The notes: a model not told the origin generated them from the letters alone. A stretch of 64,000 bases of DNA from an uncultured Tenacibaculum sp. (GCF_947498805.1 NZ_CANMLT010000001.1:586552-650551); one strand, 5' to 3'. Shown: positions 28,871 through 39,500, counted from the stretch's first letter. Program-made: numbers and translations.

Positions 28871-31324
28871 ATGGTTTATACGACTACTACAAAGCTACTT
28901 TCATGGAAACTTTACATGTTTGTTTCTGTGATTTTTCTGAACATTGGGCACTCCCTCATGGCCCAATGTCCTTCAGGATCTGTTTATCTTACCTCTCAAA
29001 CTGCAGTGAACGATTTTATTAACAACTATCCTGACTGTACTACCATTACTGGAAACTTAGTAATCTCTAGTGCTTCAGTAATGGATATCTCAGGATTAAA
29101 TAATAAAATCACAAACATTAGTGGATTATTATCAATTTCCAGTACTAGTCTTACCAATTTAAACGGACTTCAAGGAATTGAAACGATTGGTAGTTCTTTA
29201 TCAATTAACAACAATGATAGTTTAACGAGTTTAACAGCATTGAGCAATCTAACAACGATCGGAAATGGCTTAACAATTTCAGGAAATGATGCCATAACTA
29301 CGATTGATGGTATTGGAAACGTTTCAACTGTTGCTTCAATTAAGGTAACTTCAAATTACGCTTTAACAGATATTAGTGTTTTTAGTTATCTAACGGATGT
29401 TGATTTCGATATTTCTTTTGGTTATAACAAATTGACAGATTTACAAGGATTACACAATTTAACAACGGTAAAAAACCTTAGCATTACAGAGCCTAACTTG
29501 CCAAACCTTAATGATCTCAATAAGCTAACAAGCGTTAACAGATTAATTGTTCAGAGTAACTCAATAATTACTTCTCTAGAAGGATTGGATAACATAACAA
29601 GTGTTGATGAAGTTTTATTTTCGGATTTAACGGCATTGGTAGATTTAAATTACTTTCCTAATGTTATTAATTTACCTAGATTAAAATTAAGAGGATTAAA
29701 TACCATTACAAACCTTAATGGTTTAAGTAGCCTTCAAACAATAACAACTTTTGAAATTGAAAGTTGTAGTGCACTAGCATCATTATCGGGTATCACTAAT
29801 CTTACAAGCATTACTTCCTTGTTTTCTCTAAAATATCTTGCAATAACTAGTTTAACAGGAGCAGAGAGCATAACTTCTTTAAATGACTTAACAATTGATA
29901 CATGTAATAATATTATTGATCTAACAGGACTTAACAATGTAGGTACATTAACTGATATTTTAATTACAGATGCTGCCGCTTTCGAAAACTTCAATGGTCT
30001 ATCAAATTCGAATACGATTGAAAGTATAACAATAGATAATTGTGATAGTCTAACTGGTTTTACAGGATTAAAAGCCAACTCAACTGACACGATTGAGTTA
30101 AAGAATTGTGATGCTATTAATACTTTAAATGGCTTGAGTTCATTCACTACTATGGCTTCATTAAGTATTCAAAACTGTTCAACATTTAATTCGTTAGATG
30201 GGATTCAAAGTCTTACAAGTCTAGATAATCTAACAATTCGTAATACAGGGGTTACCAGTATGGTTGGATTTCCTAATATTACAAGTATTGGATATTTACT
30301 AATCCTAGACAACACCTCGTTAACTTCGTTAGATGGCTTTGAATCGTTAACAAACATTGATAGAATCAATATTTCAGGAAATGGACTATTAGAAGTAGAT
30401 GGATTGCAAAATTTAAAATCGATAAATGCATCAAACATTGCTTCAGTAGATATTTATTTAGCTGAGGAAAACCTACAGACCATTAATCTAAACTCCTTAG
30501 AAGAGGTAAATGTTAGTTATTGGTCCTTGTACATTCCAAATACCAGTGATGTTTGTGGAATTGCAAATTATGCCTTAAACGGAACAAAACCCAGCTTTGT
30601 TTCTTTATATGCCGATGGAGGAAACTATAGTAATTTCGATGATATCGTAAACGCATGTACAGTTCAATTAAGTATAAAAGTATTTTTAGAAGGAGCAGGA
30701 ATTAATCCAAATTCGGGAGAAGAAGATTGGATGAGAGACGATTTGAGACAAGGGAATAACATTCCTACAATGAGTCCATATAATAGCGCTATAACTTGTG
30801 ATGCGGGTACTTTTTTGACTACAGGAGAGAGTGCAGTTGTAGATTGGTTAGAAGTTAAATTACTAGATGCAAATGATGTCAACAAAATAGTAAGTTCTAG
30901 CTCATTTTTGCTTCAAAGAAATGGAGAGGTAATTGATCCAATAATCAATAGCACAAATTTAAAAATTGTTGTTCCAGAAGGAAATTATTATGTAACCATT
31001 TCTCATAGAAATCACCTTACAATTCAAACAAATTCAGTAGTTTATTTATCAAAATCTTCACGATCACTTGATTTTACCAACGATACATCTTTAACAAAAG
31101 GAGGAAGCAATGCATTTATACAATTAGAAAATAACAAGTATGCAATTCCTTCAGGAGATATAGATCGTAACGGACAAATTCAGAACTCAGATGTAAATAC
31201 TGTAATTCAATTCTTAGGGAATTCTGGATATCAAAATTCAGACACCGATATGAATGGTCAAGTACAAAATACAGATATCAATGACCTTATTAATATTAAT
31301 ATAGGCAAAGGGAATCAATTTTAA
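28871..31324 (+). CDS. Receptor-L-domain-like leucine-rich-repeat secreted protein with dockerin-like C-terminus
   Basis: 817 residues. The signal sequence is near residues 12-34 (start possibly later, at an internal Met). QCPSGSVYLTSQTAVNDF opens a receptor L-domain-like region, with LRR-type repeats of LxxLxGLxxLTTI form to about residue 595. The C-terminal about 220 residues match the shared module, including DIDRNGQIQNSD and DTDMNGQVQNTD and the tail IGKGNQF. The LRR units differ from those of the 1872-residue protein (GLxNLT against LDVSNN), so this is a different ligand-binding scaffold on the same C-terminal adaptor. Confidence 0.8.
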   Translation: MVYTTTTKLLSWKLYMFVSVIFLNIGHSLMAQCPSGSVYLTSQTAVNDFINNYPDCTTITGNLVISSASVMDISGLNNKITNISGLLSISSTSLTNLNGLQGIETIGSSLSINNNDSLTSLTALSNLTTIGNGLTISGNDAITTIDGIGNVSTVASIKVTSNYALTDISVFSYLTDVDFDISFGYNKLTDLQGLHNLTTVKNLSITEPNLPNLNDLNKLTSVNRLIVQSNSIITSLEGLDNITSVDEVLFSDLTALVDLNYFPNVINLPRLKLRGLNTITNLNGLSSLQTITTFEIESCSALASLSGITNLTSITSLFSLKYLAITSLTGAESITSLNDLTIDTCNNIIDLTGLNNVGTLTDILITDAAAFENFNGLSNSNTIESITIDNCDSLTGFTGLKANSTDTIELKNCDAINTLNGLSSFTTMASLSIQNCSTFNSLDGIQSLTSLDNLTIRNTGVTSMVGFPNITSIGYLLILDNTSLTSLDGFESLTNIDRINISGNGLLEVDGLQNLKSINASNIASVDIYLAEENLQTINLNSLEEVNVSYWSLYIPNTSDVCGIANYALNGTKPSFVSLYADGGNYSNFDDIVNACTVQLSIKVFLEGAGINPNSGEEDWMRDDLRQGNNIPTMSPYNSAITCDAGTFLTTGESAVVDWLEVKLLDANDVNKIVSSSSFLLQRNGEVIDPIINSTNLKIVVPEGNYYVTISHRNHLTIQTNSVVYLSKSSRSLDFTNDTSLTKGGSNAFIQLENNKYAIPSGDIDRNGQIQNSDVNTVIQFLGNSGYQNSDTDMNGQVQNTDINDLININIGKGNQF

Positions 31325-31347
31325 ATAATGTAATAAACTTTCAACAA

Positions 31348-31518
31348 ATGAAAATATTTAAGCGAAGAAAAACCTTTAGGGTACGAAATGAAGTTAAGAG
31401 GTTTACCTATTTCCCAATTTTTTATAAAAGTTCGGTGTTTTGGTTATCTCGAGTAAAAATAGAGAAGTCATTTAATGGAATGACAATGCGCATTATAAAT
31501 ATTCAAAAAATTCAATAA
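31348..31518 (+). CDS. Small basic protein, 56 residues, hypothetical
   Basis: This ORF begins at ATG 31348 (MKIFKRRKTFRVRNEVKRF) and ends at TAA 31516-31518, filling over half of the gap between the LRR gene and the T9SS-protein gene. The residue mix is protein-like: basic N-terminus, then aromatic and hydrophobic YFPIFYKSSVFWL. No family is recognised. It is co-directional with its neighbours; a chance ORF is the alternative. Confidence 0.35.
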   Translation: MKIFKRRKTFRVRNEVKRFTYFPIFYKSSVFWLSRVKIEKSFNGMTMRIINIQKIQ

Positions 31519-31609
31519 CCTCAAAGATAAACAGAGGCTTCTTGGTATAAGAGTAATCATAATTTTAAGGGATACAAGGAGCTGAAGTTTATCCATAAAT
31601 AGTTTTAAC

Positions 31610-33805
31610 ATGATAAAAAAAATACAACTACTAGTATTAATTTTAATAACACCATTGTGTTTCGGGCAGAACATAACATTTACCTTTGAGAATGCTCGAA
31701 ATACGAATGATGGAACCGATGATTTTTATGAAGCAGATATTTATATTGCTTCGGATGTTGACTTTAAATTAGGTTCGGGACAAATTTATTTTACTTACAA
31801 TACAGCAGCTTTTGGAAATAATATTCATACAAGTGGAAACTTCGAATATTTACAACCGGCGGGAAGTATTTTAGGAGAAGTTTATGGTTTTCCGGCGTAC
31901 AAAGACTTTATTGTAAACGATAATACAACTTCTAGAGTGTCCACTTCTTTTCAGCAAGGAGTAAGTAGTGGAACAATTACCGCCAATAACGTAACTTCTT
32001 CTTCTAAGCATTTATTCAGTATAAAAATTAAGTATACGGATATAAATGAAACACCCAATATTGCATTTGAAACTGGGGCAGTGTATTTAGATCAGTTTTT
32101 TACTGCTTGTGGACCAACATCTTTGGGGTTTCCAGACTGTACCAATCATCCAGGAGTTCAATTAACTGGAGATACTTTTAATTCAGCAGGAGCAGTAGTA
32201 GCAAGTGATGTTAATTGGTCAGGAGCTGTAGATACTAATTGGACAGTTACTGGAAATTGGGGAGGAGGAGCTTTACCTATAACAACGGATGATGTGGTTA
32301 TACCAAACGTAGCAACTACACCTGTAGTTGGAAGTACCGTTCAGGTTAAAGACTTAACAATACAATCTCTTTCTTCTTTTGATATTAATGAGAATGGAGG
32401 AGTAACGGTAGATGGTAATTTTGTGAATGATGGAAGTTTTACGATGACGTCAACAACTTCCAATAGTGCAAGTTTGGTTGTAAAAGGATCGTCAAACGGA
32501 CAAATAACTTACGAACGAGGAGGTTTATTGGCAAATCAATGGAGTATTGTTGCTGCGCCAGTATCAGGCCAAAGTGTAAAAGATTTTGTTGAAAATGCAG
32601 CGAATAATATTCGAGTAAATACAACGGTAACTCCTAATAGATATGCTGTAGGATATTACGATGATAGTAGAGCTGCAGGAAGTAAATGGGTATATTACAC
32701 CGTAGATGATTTAGCATCGAATAGCATTACCTTTGAAGAAGGAAAAAGTTACGCTATCTCTAGAGCCACCAATGGTTCAATAAGTTTTACAGGAACTGTA
32801 GTAACAGCTGATGTGAACGAAACAGTAATCGCTTCTCAATGGAATGCGGTTGGAAACCCATATACCGCGTTTTTACCAATCAATGAAAACTCAGGAACGA
32901 ATTTTATCAATGATAATCTTGCGAGTTTTGATCCAACCTATGTAGGAGTATATGTTTGGGATAATGCTCAAAACAAATATGTTGCTAAAACGCTGGCAAG
33001 TGGAGAAAGTTCTTTAGCACCTGGACAAGGATTCTTTGTTAAAACAGGAGGTAGTGCAAGTAACATGACTTTTAAACAAGCACAACGAATGGTACAACCC
33101 GCTACAGGAGGAACCTTTAGTAAGGAAGCAAGTATTCCAACAATTAAGTTATCCATCGCATCAAAAGGAGTAAAAGTAAATACAAGTATCAGTTATAGGA
33201 ATAATGCCACGAATGGATTGGATGTTGGGTATGATATTGGAAACTTTGAAGGAGCTAGTTTAGATATTTACACAAGACTTTTAGATGGTTCATCAGAAAA
33301 GAACTTTACCTATCAATCTTTACCTAAAGAAGCGAATGAAACTATGATTATTCCAGTAGGAGTTAAGGCTGTTGAGGGAACAACAATTAGTATTAGCTCA
33401 GAAGGTAATGCTTTACCTGAAGATGCTGAGGTGTACTTAGAAGATAGGTTATTAGAAAAGTATATTGATGTAACCAAAGAGTCTTATGATTTAACCTTAT
33501 CAAAGCCAGAAAACGGCATAGGAAGATTTTATTTACATACAAAAGTACAAGTAGAGATTCCAGAAGTACTTTCGGAAAGTATCAAGATTTATACAGTAAA
33601 TCAAAGATTGTTTGTAGAAGGTATTCAAGGAGAAAGTTTTGAATTACAATTGTACAATACATTAGGAAAACAAGTATATCAAGGAAAATTTATAGGAACA
33701 GGAAAGAATTCGATTGTTTTGCCAAAAGTAGAAACAGGAATTTATGTAGTAAATGTAAAAAGCACTATTGGAATAGCGAATAAGAAGGTAGTTCTAAAAA
33801 AATAA
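31610..33805 (+). CDS. T9SS type A sorting-domain protein with cohesin-like N-terminal domain
   Basis: 731 residues. The signal peptide is 1-19 (PLCFGQ). The N-terminal domain (about 20-190) is a beta-sandwich-like segment (YEADIYIASDVDFKLGSGQI; FTYNTAAFG) whose pattern resembles cohesin domains; this is a by-eye judgement. A middle region follows with a SDVNWSGAVDTNWTV.GNW motif and a beta-rich domain common in flavobacterial secreted proteins. The C-terminal about 75 residues are a T9SS type A sorting domain (YNTLGKQVYQGKF, then VETGIYVVNVKS and KKVVLKK). It should be exported by type IX secretion and anchored at the cell surface. Confidence 0.85.
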   Translation: MIKKIQLLVLILITPLCFGQNITFTFENARNTNDGTDDFYEADIYIASDVDFKLGSGQIYFTYNTAAFGNNIHTSGNFEYLQPAGSILGEVYGFPAYKDFIVNDNTTSRVSTSFQQGVSSGTITANNVTSSSKHLFSIKIKYTDINETPNIAFETGAVYLDQFFTACGPTSLGFPDCTNHPGVQLTGDTFNSAGAVVASDVNWSGAVDTNWTVTGNWGGGALPITTDDVVIPNVATTPVVGSTVQVKDLTIQSLSSFDINENGGVTVDGNFVNDGSFTMTSTTSNSASLVVKGSSNGQITYERGGLLANQWSIVAAPVSGQSVKDFVENAANNIRVNTTVTPNRYAVGYYDDSRAAGSKWVYYTVDDLASNSITFEEGKSYAISRATNGSISFTGTVVTADVNETVIASQWNAVGNPYTAFLPINENSGTNFINDNLASFDPTYVGVYVWDNAQNKYVAKTLASGESSLAPGQGFFVKTGGSASNMTFKQAQRMVQPATGGTFSKEASIPTIKLSIASKGVKVNTSISYRNNATNGLDVGYDIGNFEGASLDIYTRLLDGSSEKNFTYQSLPKEANETMIIPVGVKAVEGTTISISSEGNALPEDAEVYLEDRLLEKYIDVTKESYDLTLSKPENGIGRFYLHTKVQVEIPEVLSESIKIYTVNQRLFVEGIQGESFELQLYNTLGKQVYQGKFIGTGKNSIVLPKVETGIYVVNVKSTIGIANKKVVLKK

Positions 33806-33811
33806 GGATCG

Positions 33812-33985
33812 ATGAAATCACAAAAAACAACAAGTCAAGAAAATAAAATCACCAGAAAAGAGGCATTAGAAAAGTTAGGAAAGTATGGTAAATATACTGC
33901 CTTAACAGCCTTAGGAACTTATATGATATTGAATCCGCAGAAAGCGCAAGCGCAAAGTCCAGAAGATCCAGGAGAAGGGTTTTAA
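33812..33985 (+). CDS. Small secreted-type protein, 57 residues, hypothetical
   Basis: Begins 6 bases after the T9SS-protein stop and ends at a terminator, so it is the last gene of this operon. The N-terminus is long and basic (ITRKEALEKLGKYGKY), followed by a hydrophobic stretch (TALTALGTYMIL) and a cleavage-like site NPQKAQA, leaving an acidic decapeptide QSPEDPGEGF. The TRKEAL motif is reminiscent of a degenerate twin-arginine signal. I recall similar small proteins in other flavobacteria but know no function. Confidence 0.65.
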   Translation: MKSQKTTSQENKITRKEALEKLGKYGKYTALTALGTYMILNPQKAQAQSPEDPGEGF

Positions 33986-33992
33986 TAAAAAA

Positions 33993-34019
33993 GTCAGCTA
34001 ATTTTAGCTGACTTTTTTT
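33993..34019. terminator. Bidirectional rho-independent terminator
   Basis: GTCAGCTAA and TTAGCTGAC form an 8-9 bp stem flanked by A6 on the left and T7 on the right. It separates the surface-protein operon from the convergent LytTR gene. Confidence 0.88.
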
Positions 34020-34023
34020 ATCC

Positions 34024-34722
34024 TTATTTTAATAATTCGTCTATTTGATTCTTATAACTACTGCCTATTGGGATAACATGTTTTTCTATGAAAATTCTAT
34101 TTCCTTCAATGCTTTCAATATATTTTTTGGAGACAGCAAAGGAGCGATGTACTTGAACAAAATCATCATGAGCGATTGATTCCAGTAATTCAGAAACTTT
34201 TTCTCGAACAGTTATGATGTTACTTGAGGTAAAAACTTTGGTATAGTTACCATCAGACTCAAGAAATAGAATAGTATCAATAGCTATTTGAACATGTTTT
34301 TTATTAGAACGTAAAAACAAAGTTTGCTTTAGTTCACTTTTAGATGTTTCAATAGAAGATTGTGGTTTTTCATTGGGTTTTACTGCTTTGTTTACCGCTT
34401 TTAAAAAACGCTCAAAGCTAAAAGGTTTTAATAAATAATCAATTACGTTTAACTCATAACCTTCTAATGCATATTCTCTATAAGCCGTAGTAACAATAAC
34501 TTTGGGCGGGGATGTTAAGGTCTTTAAAAAATCAAAACCTTTTAATTTGGGCATGTTTAAATCTAAAAAAACCAAATCTACGGTATGTTGACTCAAATAT
34601 TCTAGTGCTTCAATAGCATCATAACACTGTTTTGAAAGTTGCATATAAGGCAGCATATCACAATAGCCCTTAATAATTTTATGGGACATTTGTTCATCAT
34701 CTATAATTAAGTATTTAATCAT
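34024..34722 (-). CDS. LytTR-family response regulator
   Basis: 232 residues. Receiver domain (about 1-120) with acidic residues IIDDE near the N-terminus, phospho-acceptor D54 (VFLDLNMPK) and K in LLKPFSFE. The C-terminal LytTR DNA-binding domain (about 135-232) includes ILFLESDGNYTKV and FVQVHRSFAVSKKYI. Its start overlaps the end of the histidine kinase gene by 4 bases, so the pair is co-translated. It is divergent from the ABC-exporter genes across the kinase gene, suggesting control of them or of surface functions. Confidence 0.93.
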   Translation of the reverse strand: MIKYLIIDDEQMSHKIIKGYCDMLPYMQLSKQCYDAIEALEYLSQHTVDLVFLDLNMPKLKGFDFLKTLTSPPKVIVTTAYREYALEGYELNVIDYLLKPFSFERFLKAVNKAVKPNEKPQSSIETSKSELKQTLFLRSNKKHVQIAIDTILFLESDGNYTKVFTSSNIITVREKVSELLESIAHDDFVQVHRSFAVSKKYIESIEGNRIFIEKHVIPIGSSYKNQIDELLK

Positions 34723-35519
34723 GTTAGATATATAGTTAGTGTTGCTTTATAGATGTTTTTTAATTCTGTAAAATTAAGTTGATGTTTTTTAGGGTATATC
34801 AACTCCAATCTACGTTGTAAATTTTTTAACCCAATTCCAGATTGGCTATTAATTTCTTCAGGATCAAAGTTGTTTTCAATCTCAAAGTAAATAACAGCTG
34901 AGCTCACTTTAAGTTTTGCTTTTATATAGGCATCATTTCTTAAATTTTCTACACCGTGTTTAAATGCATTTTCCAATAAATTAATAAACAAAAGAGGTGT
35001 AACCTTAATTCCTTCATCTATAATTTCTACATCAAATGTAATATCTATATTTTTATAATAACGTATTTTATGAAGCTCAATATAATGTTCTAAGAAAATT
35101 ATTTCTTCTTCTATAGTTACATAATCATCGTCACCTCTGTAAATACTATAACTCATCATATCAGATAATTTAAGAATAAGTGTTTTAGTCTTTTCAGTAT
35201 CCTCATCTACTAAGCCATATAAATTATTTAGCGTATTGAAAAAAAAGTGTGGGTTTACCTGATTTTTTAAATGTAATAGTTCTGCTTTTTTATTTTCAGT
35301 TTTCAATGAAATAATCATTTTAATCTGTTTGAAAACCCAGTATAGAAACAACACTATCAAACTTAAAAAGTAGCATAACGCAATAGTCATATAAGGCTGC
35401 TCCCCTCCAAATTCATCATTAAAAGCAACAATAATAACTCCAAACAAGATTAAGAATATTGAGTAACCTCGTTTAGGAATTTTTGGTAGTTTATTAATTA
35501 TTTTAGAAATCATCTTCAA
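34719..35519 (-). CDS. LytS-type sensor histidine kinase
   Basis: 266 residues. Two N-terminal membrane helices (about 18-33 and 45-62) are followed by the His_kinase domain with phospho-acceptor H91 in NQVNPHFFFNTLNNL. An HATPase region follows with LLENAFKHGV and a G-box GIGLKNLQRRLELIY. There is no obvious periplasmic sensor domain, so the signal is probably detected in the membrane. It is translationally coupled to the LytTR regulator downstream and divergent from the ABC transporter gene at 35713. Confidence 0.93.
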   Translation of the reverse strand: MKMISKIINKLPKIPKRGYSIFLILFGVIIVAFNDEFGGEQPYMTIALCYFLSLIVLFLYWVFKQIKMIISLKTENKKAELLHLKNQVNPHFFFNTLNNLYGLVDEDTEKTKTLILKLSDMMSYSIYRGDDDYVTIEEEIIFLEHYIELHKIRYYKNIDITFDVEIIDEGIKVTPLLFINLLENAFKHGVENLRNDAYIKAKLKVSSAVIYFEIENNFDPEEINSQSGIGLKNLQRRLELIYPKKHQLNFTELKNIYKATLTIYLT

Positions 35520-35685
35520 TTATAATTCAAAAAAGAATATAGAACAAATAAGTTGATAGAAACAGGTGTTTTAGGGATTAACTACTATAAATCTGTGATG
35601 AATAGTTTTGCCTCGTTTTTTTAGCATTCTGCATTATAATTTGCCATGTCTATCCCAATTGTTAGAAGAGGTAAATAATGTCATA

Positions 35686-35693
35686 TATGTTTG
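35686..35693 (+). promoter_or_regulatory. Candidate -7 box TATGTTTG for the ABC transporter operon
   Basis: This matches TAnnTTTG and lies 20 bases before the ATG at 35713. A TTG at 35659-35661 is 24 bases upstream, slightly wide for a -33 element. Confidence 0.4.
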
Positions 35694-35712
35694 ATGAAAA
35701 ATTAAAATAATT

Positions 35713-36579
35713 ATGAGCAGTCTTATCATTTCTAACCTGTCAAAAACCTATGCAAATGGCGTAAAAGCTTTACAAAATGTTTCACTTGAAGTACCAATAG
35801 GTATGTATGGTTTACTGGGGCCTAATGGAGCAGGAAAATCATCATTAATGCGAACCATTGCTACATTACAAGAAGCAGATACAGGAAGCATTACTTTAGG
35901 AGAAATAAATGTATTAGAACAAAAAAATGATCTTAGAAAAGTACTAGGATATCTACCACAACAATTTGGATTATATCCAAAAGTATCTGCTGATGTATTG
36001 TTAAATCACTTAGCAATATTGAAGGGAATTTCTAATAAAGGTGAGCGTAATGATTTAGTAGATGCATTATTGCATAAAGTGAATTTGTATGATGTAAGAA
36101 AACAGAAATTAGGAGGTTTTTCTGGAGGGATGAAACAGCGTTTTGGTATAGCTCAAGCCTTACTCAATGCCCCCAAATTATTGATTGTAGATGAGCCTAC
36201 TGCTGGCTTAGATCCAATGGAGAGAAATAGGTTTTACAATTTGTTAAGTGAATTAGGAGAAAATACAGCTGTTATTCTTTCAACTCATATTGTAGATGAT
36301 GTAAAGGAATTATGTACTAAAATGGCTATTATAAATAAAGGAAATGTTCTTCTCGAAGGAAACCCTTTAAAACTTATTGAAAATATAAAGGGGAAAGTAT
36401 ATCAAAAAACAATTCATAAAAAAGAATTACCACTATATAGAAAAGCATATAGGGTATTGAGTGAAAAATTGTTTTTAGGAAAACCTATTATACATGTGTT
36501 AAGTGAAACAAATCCTGGAAGCGATTTTCTTCCTATTGAAACCCAATTAGAAGACGTGTATTTCTCACAAATATTTTAA
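35713..36579 (+). CDS. ABC transporter ATP-binding protein
   Basis: 288 residues. Walker A GPNGAGKSS (36-44), Q-loop LPQQFGLYP, signature FSGGMKQRFG, Walker B LLIVDEPTAGLDP and switch His in STHIV. The C-terminal about 70 residues are typical of the BcrA/CcmA-like family. It lies 20 bases upstream of a permease-aminopeptidase fusion, with which it forms one transporter. In Bacteroidota, similar pairs are annotated as ABC transporters of unknown substrate, sometimes suggested to export or process peptides. The divergent LytS/LytTR pair may regulate it. Confidence 0.93.
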   Translation: MSSLIISNLSKTYANGVKALQNVSLEVPIGMYGLLGPNGAGKSSLMRTIATLQEADTGSITLGEINVLEQKNDLRKVLGYLPQQFGLYPKVSADVLLNHLAILKGISNKGERNDLVDALLHKVNLYDVRKQKLGGFSGGMKQRFGIAQALLNAPKLLIVDEPTAGLDPMERNRFYNLLSELGENTAVILSTHIVDDVKELCTKMAIINKGNVLLEGNPLKLIENIKGKVYQKTIHKKELPLYRKAYRVLSEKLFLGKPIIHVLSETNPGSDFLPIETQLEDVYFSQIF

Positions 36580-36599
36580 AAATTAAACAAGTTAAAAAG

Positions 36600-39500
36600 A
36601 TGTGGTACGAAGTATTTAAATTTGAATTAGAATATCGATTAAAACGTCCAGATACTTATATATTCTTTATTTTTTTATTGCTATTTTCTACTATAGGAAT
36701 AGATTTTGTCTTTAGCGGTATTGACCTTGGGCAGGTTAAAAAGAATGCACCTATACTTATTGCTAAAACTATGGGAGTGCTTTGTGGTATATCCATGTTT
36801 ATAAGTTCAATGATAATGGGAGTAGCTGTGTTACGTGATTTTGAATATGATATAGCCTCCTTATTATACACTAACCCAATAACAAAAAGAGACTATTTAC
36901 TAGGTCGTTTTTTAGGAGCATTCGTTATTCTTTTAATTGTTTTCAGTGGAGTTTTGTTAGGAATGTGTGTAGGAGAGTTTTTGCCTTGGCATAAACCTGA
37001 AGAAATGCTACCATTTAATTTTATGGCATATTTACATGCTTTTATTTTTGTAGGACTACCTATTGTTTTCTTGGGAAGCGCTCTCTTTTTTGTTACAGGT
37101 GCCCTGAGCAAAAAACTAATTGTAGTATATACACAAGGATTGGGGTTTTTTGTTTTGTTTGTGTTGATAAACAGTATTGAAAATAGCTCAATTCAAGCGC
37201 TTTTAGATCCCTTTTCACTGAACACATTAAATGAGGATACAAAGTTTTGGTCAGCAATTCAAAAGAACACTCAATTGGTTTCGGTTAGTGGTTTTCTTTT
37301 GTATAACAAATTACTTTGGATGGTGATTGGCGCGATAATATTAGGTTTAGGATATCATAAGTTTAGTTTTTCCATTATTCAAACGAAAACGAGAAAACAA
37401 AAAAGGAAACAATCAAACTATGAAACAGAACAGAATAAAACATATGAAGATATTAAAATTCCAAAAGTAACTAAAGAATATGGAATGTTAGCTTGGACTA
37501 TACAATTAGCTCAACATACATTATTCTATTTTAAAGCAATTATTAAGGAAACCTCTTTCAAAGCAATTGCAATTTGTGGAATGATTATCATTTTGGTGAA
37601 TTCAGTTAGTTTAGGTACAAGCTACGGAGTAGATAGCTATCCAACTACCTATTTAATAGTAGAAGAATTACGAGAAATGGCGCTTTATTTTTTCCTAATT
37701 ATCCTTCTTTTTTATTCTGCTGAATTGTTTTGGAAAGAACGAAGCGTTCATTTAAACTTAATTTATGATGCTCTTCCAATTTCTAACTTTGTTAATTTAG
37801 TATCAAAATACTTAAGTCTATTATTAGTTTATGCTCTCTTAATGTTTGTATTAATAGGAACAGGAGTACTATTTCAAATATGGAATGGATATTATAATTT
37901 TGAATTGGAGGTTTATTTTTATGGCTTTTTTCTTGAGTTATTCCCTTTTTTGGCATTGTATACTTTTATCTCCTTCTTTTTGCAAGCGATTATAAACAAT
38001 AAATATGTTGGAATAATAGCAATGATATTCTTTTTTGCAATCAGTTTGGTTTTAGAGTTCTTTGGCTATACACATAGTCTATATAAATTTGGAGGAAATC
38101 CGATAGGAGCTTACTCAGATATGAATGGGTATGGTCATTTTCTAAAACCTTATTTATGGGTAAAGTTATACTGGACATTATTAGGGGTACTCTTATTAGT
38201 TTTTTCTTCGATAATTAGTGTAAGAGGAACAGAAACTAGTTTGTTAAAAAGATGGAAAATTCGAGGGCAACAATTTAGTAATACGTTAAGGAAATTCACG
38301 CTAGCCATTGCTTTAGGTGTGATACTGGTTGGAAGCTATATTTTTTATAATACAAATATTCTAAATGAGTATTGGACAAACGACCATGAATTAGAGTTTC
38401 GAGCTGGTTATGAAAGCACATTGAAGAAATATGAATATTTACAACAACCTAAAATTACCGATGTTTATTTAAAGATTGATTTATACCCTGAAAAACGTTC
38501 TTATGAAGCAAGTGGTTATTATGTGATAACCAATTTACACTCAGAATCTATTAAAGAAGTTCATGTACAAAAACGAATAGATTCACAAGTGAAATTGGAA
38601 GAGGTGATTTTCGATGTAGAAACAATAAAGAACAATGCTTATGTCGAGTATGATTATACTATTTATCAACTAAGTAAACCATTAGAGCCTGGAGAGAGTA
38701 TTAAAATGTATTTCAAACAACTATTTTCTCCCAAAGGCTTTGAAGAGGGAGGTTCTACTACAGAAGTACTTCATAATGGTACTTTTTTCAATAACAAAGT
38801 ATTACCAACATTTGGATATAACAATAAATACGAATTACGTGATATAGATGATCGTAACAAGTTCAATTTAGCAAATCGTGTTTATAAAAAGAACATTGAT
38901 AACCCAAATGAATTGGTAAATGCTAGAACAGGAAGCGACTCTAAAGGTGTTCGTTTAGATATTACCTTGAGCACTTCTGCAAATCAAAGTGCCATTGTGC
39001 CTGGAAACCTAATTAGAAGATGGGAAAAGAATAATCGTAATTATTTTCACTACAGAACAGAAGAACCGATTATTAATTTTTATGGAGTAGTATCAGCAGA
39101 ATATGAGGTGTTACAGGATATTTGGAAAGCTAAAGAAGAAGAAAATAATGTAGATTTAGAGATTTACTACCATAAAGGACATGAATATAATTTGGCTAGA
39201 ATGATGGAAGGAATGAAACATTCTTTATCTTATTTCACCATGCATTTTGGAGCCTATCAATACAAACAAATGCGTATTATGGAATTTCCACGTTATCGAA
39301 AATTTGCACAATCGTTTCCTAACACAATACCTTTTTCAGAAGCCCTAGGGTTTATCTTAGATATTGATGATGAAAAAGATATAGATATGGCTTTTTATAT
39401 AACAGCACATGAAATGACACATCAGTGGTGGGGATTGCAAATAGAGGCAGCAAATGTGAAAGGACAATCAATGATTTTGGAGACTTTAGCACAGTATTCT

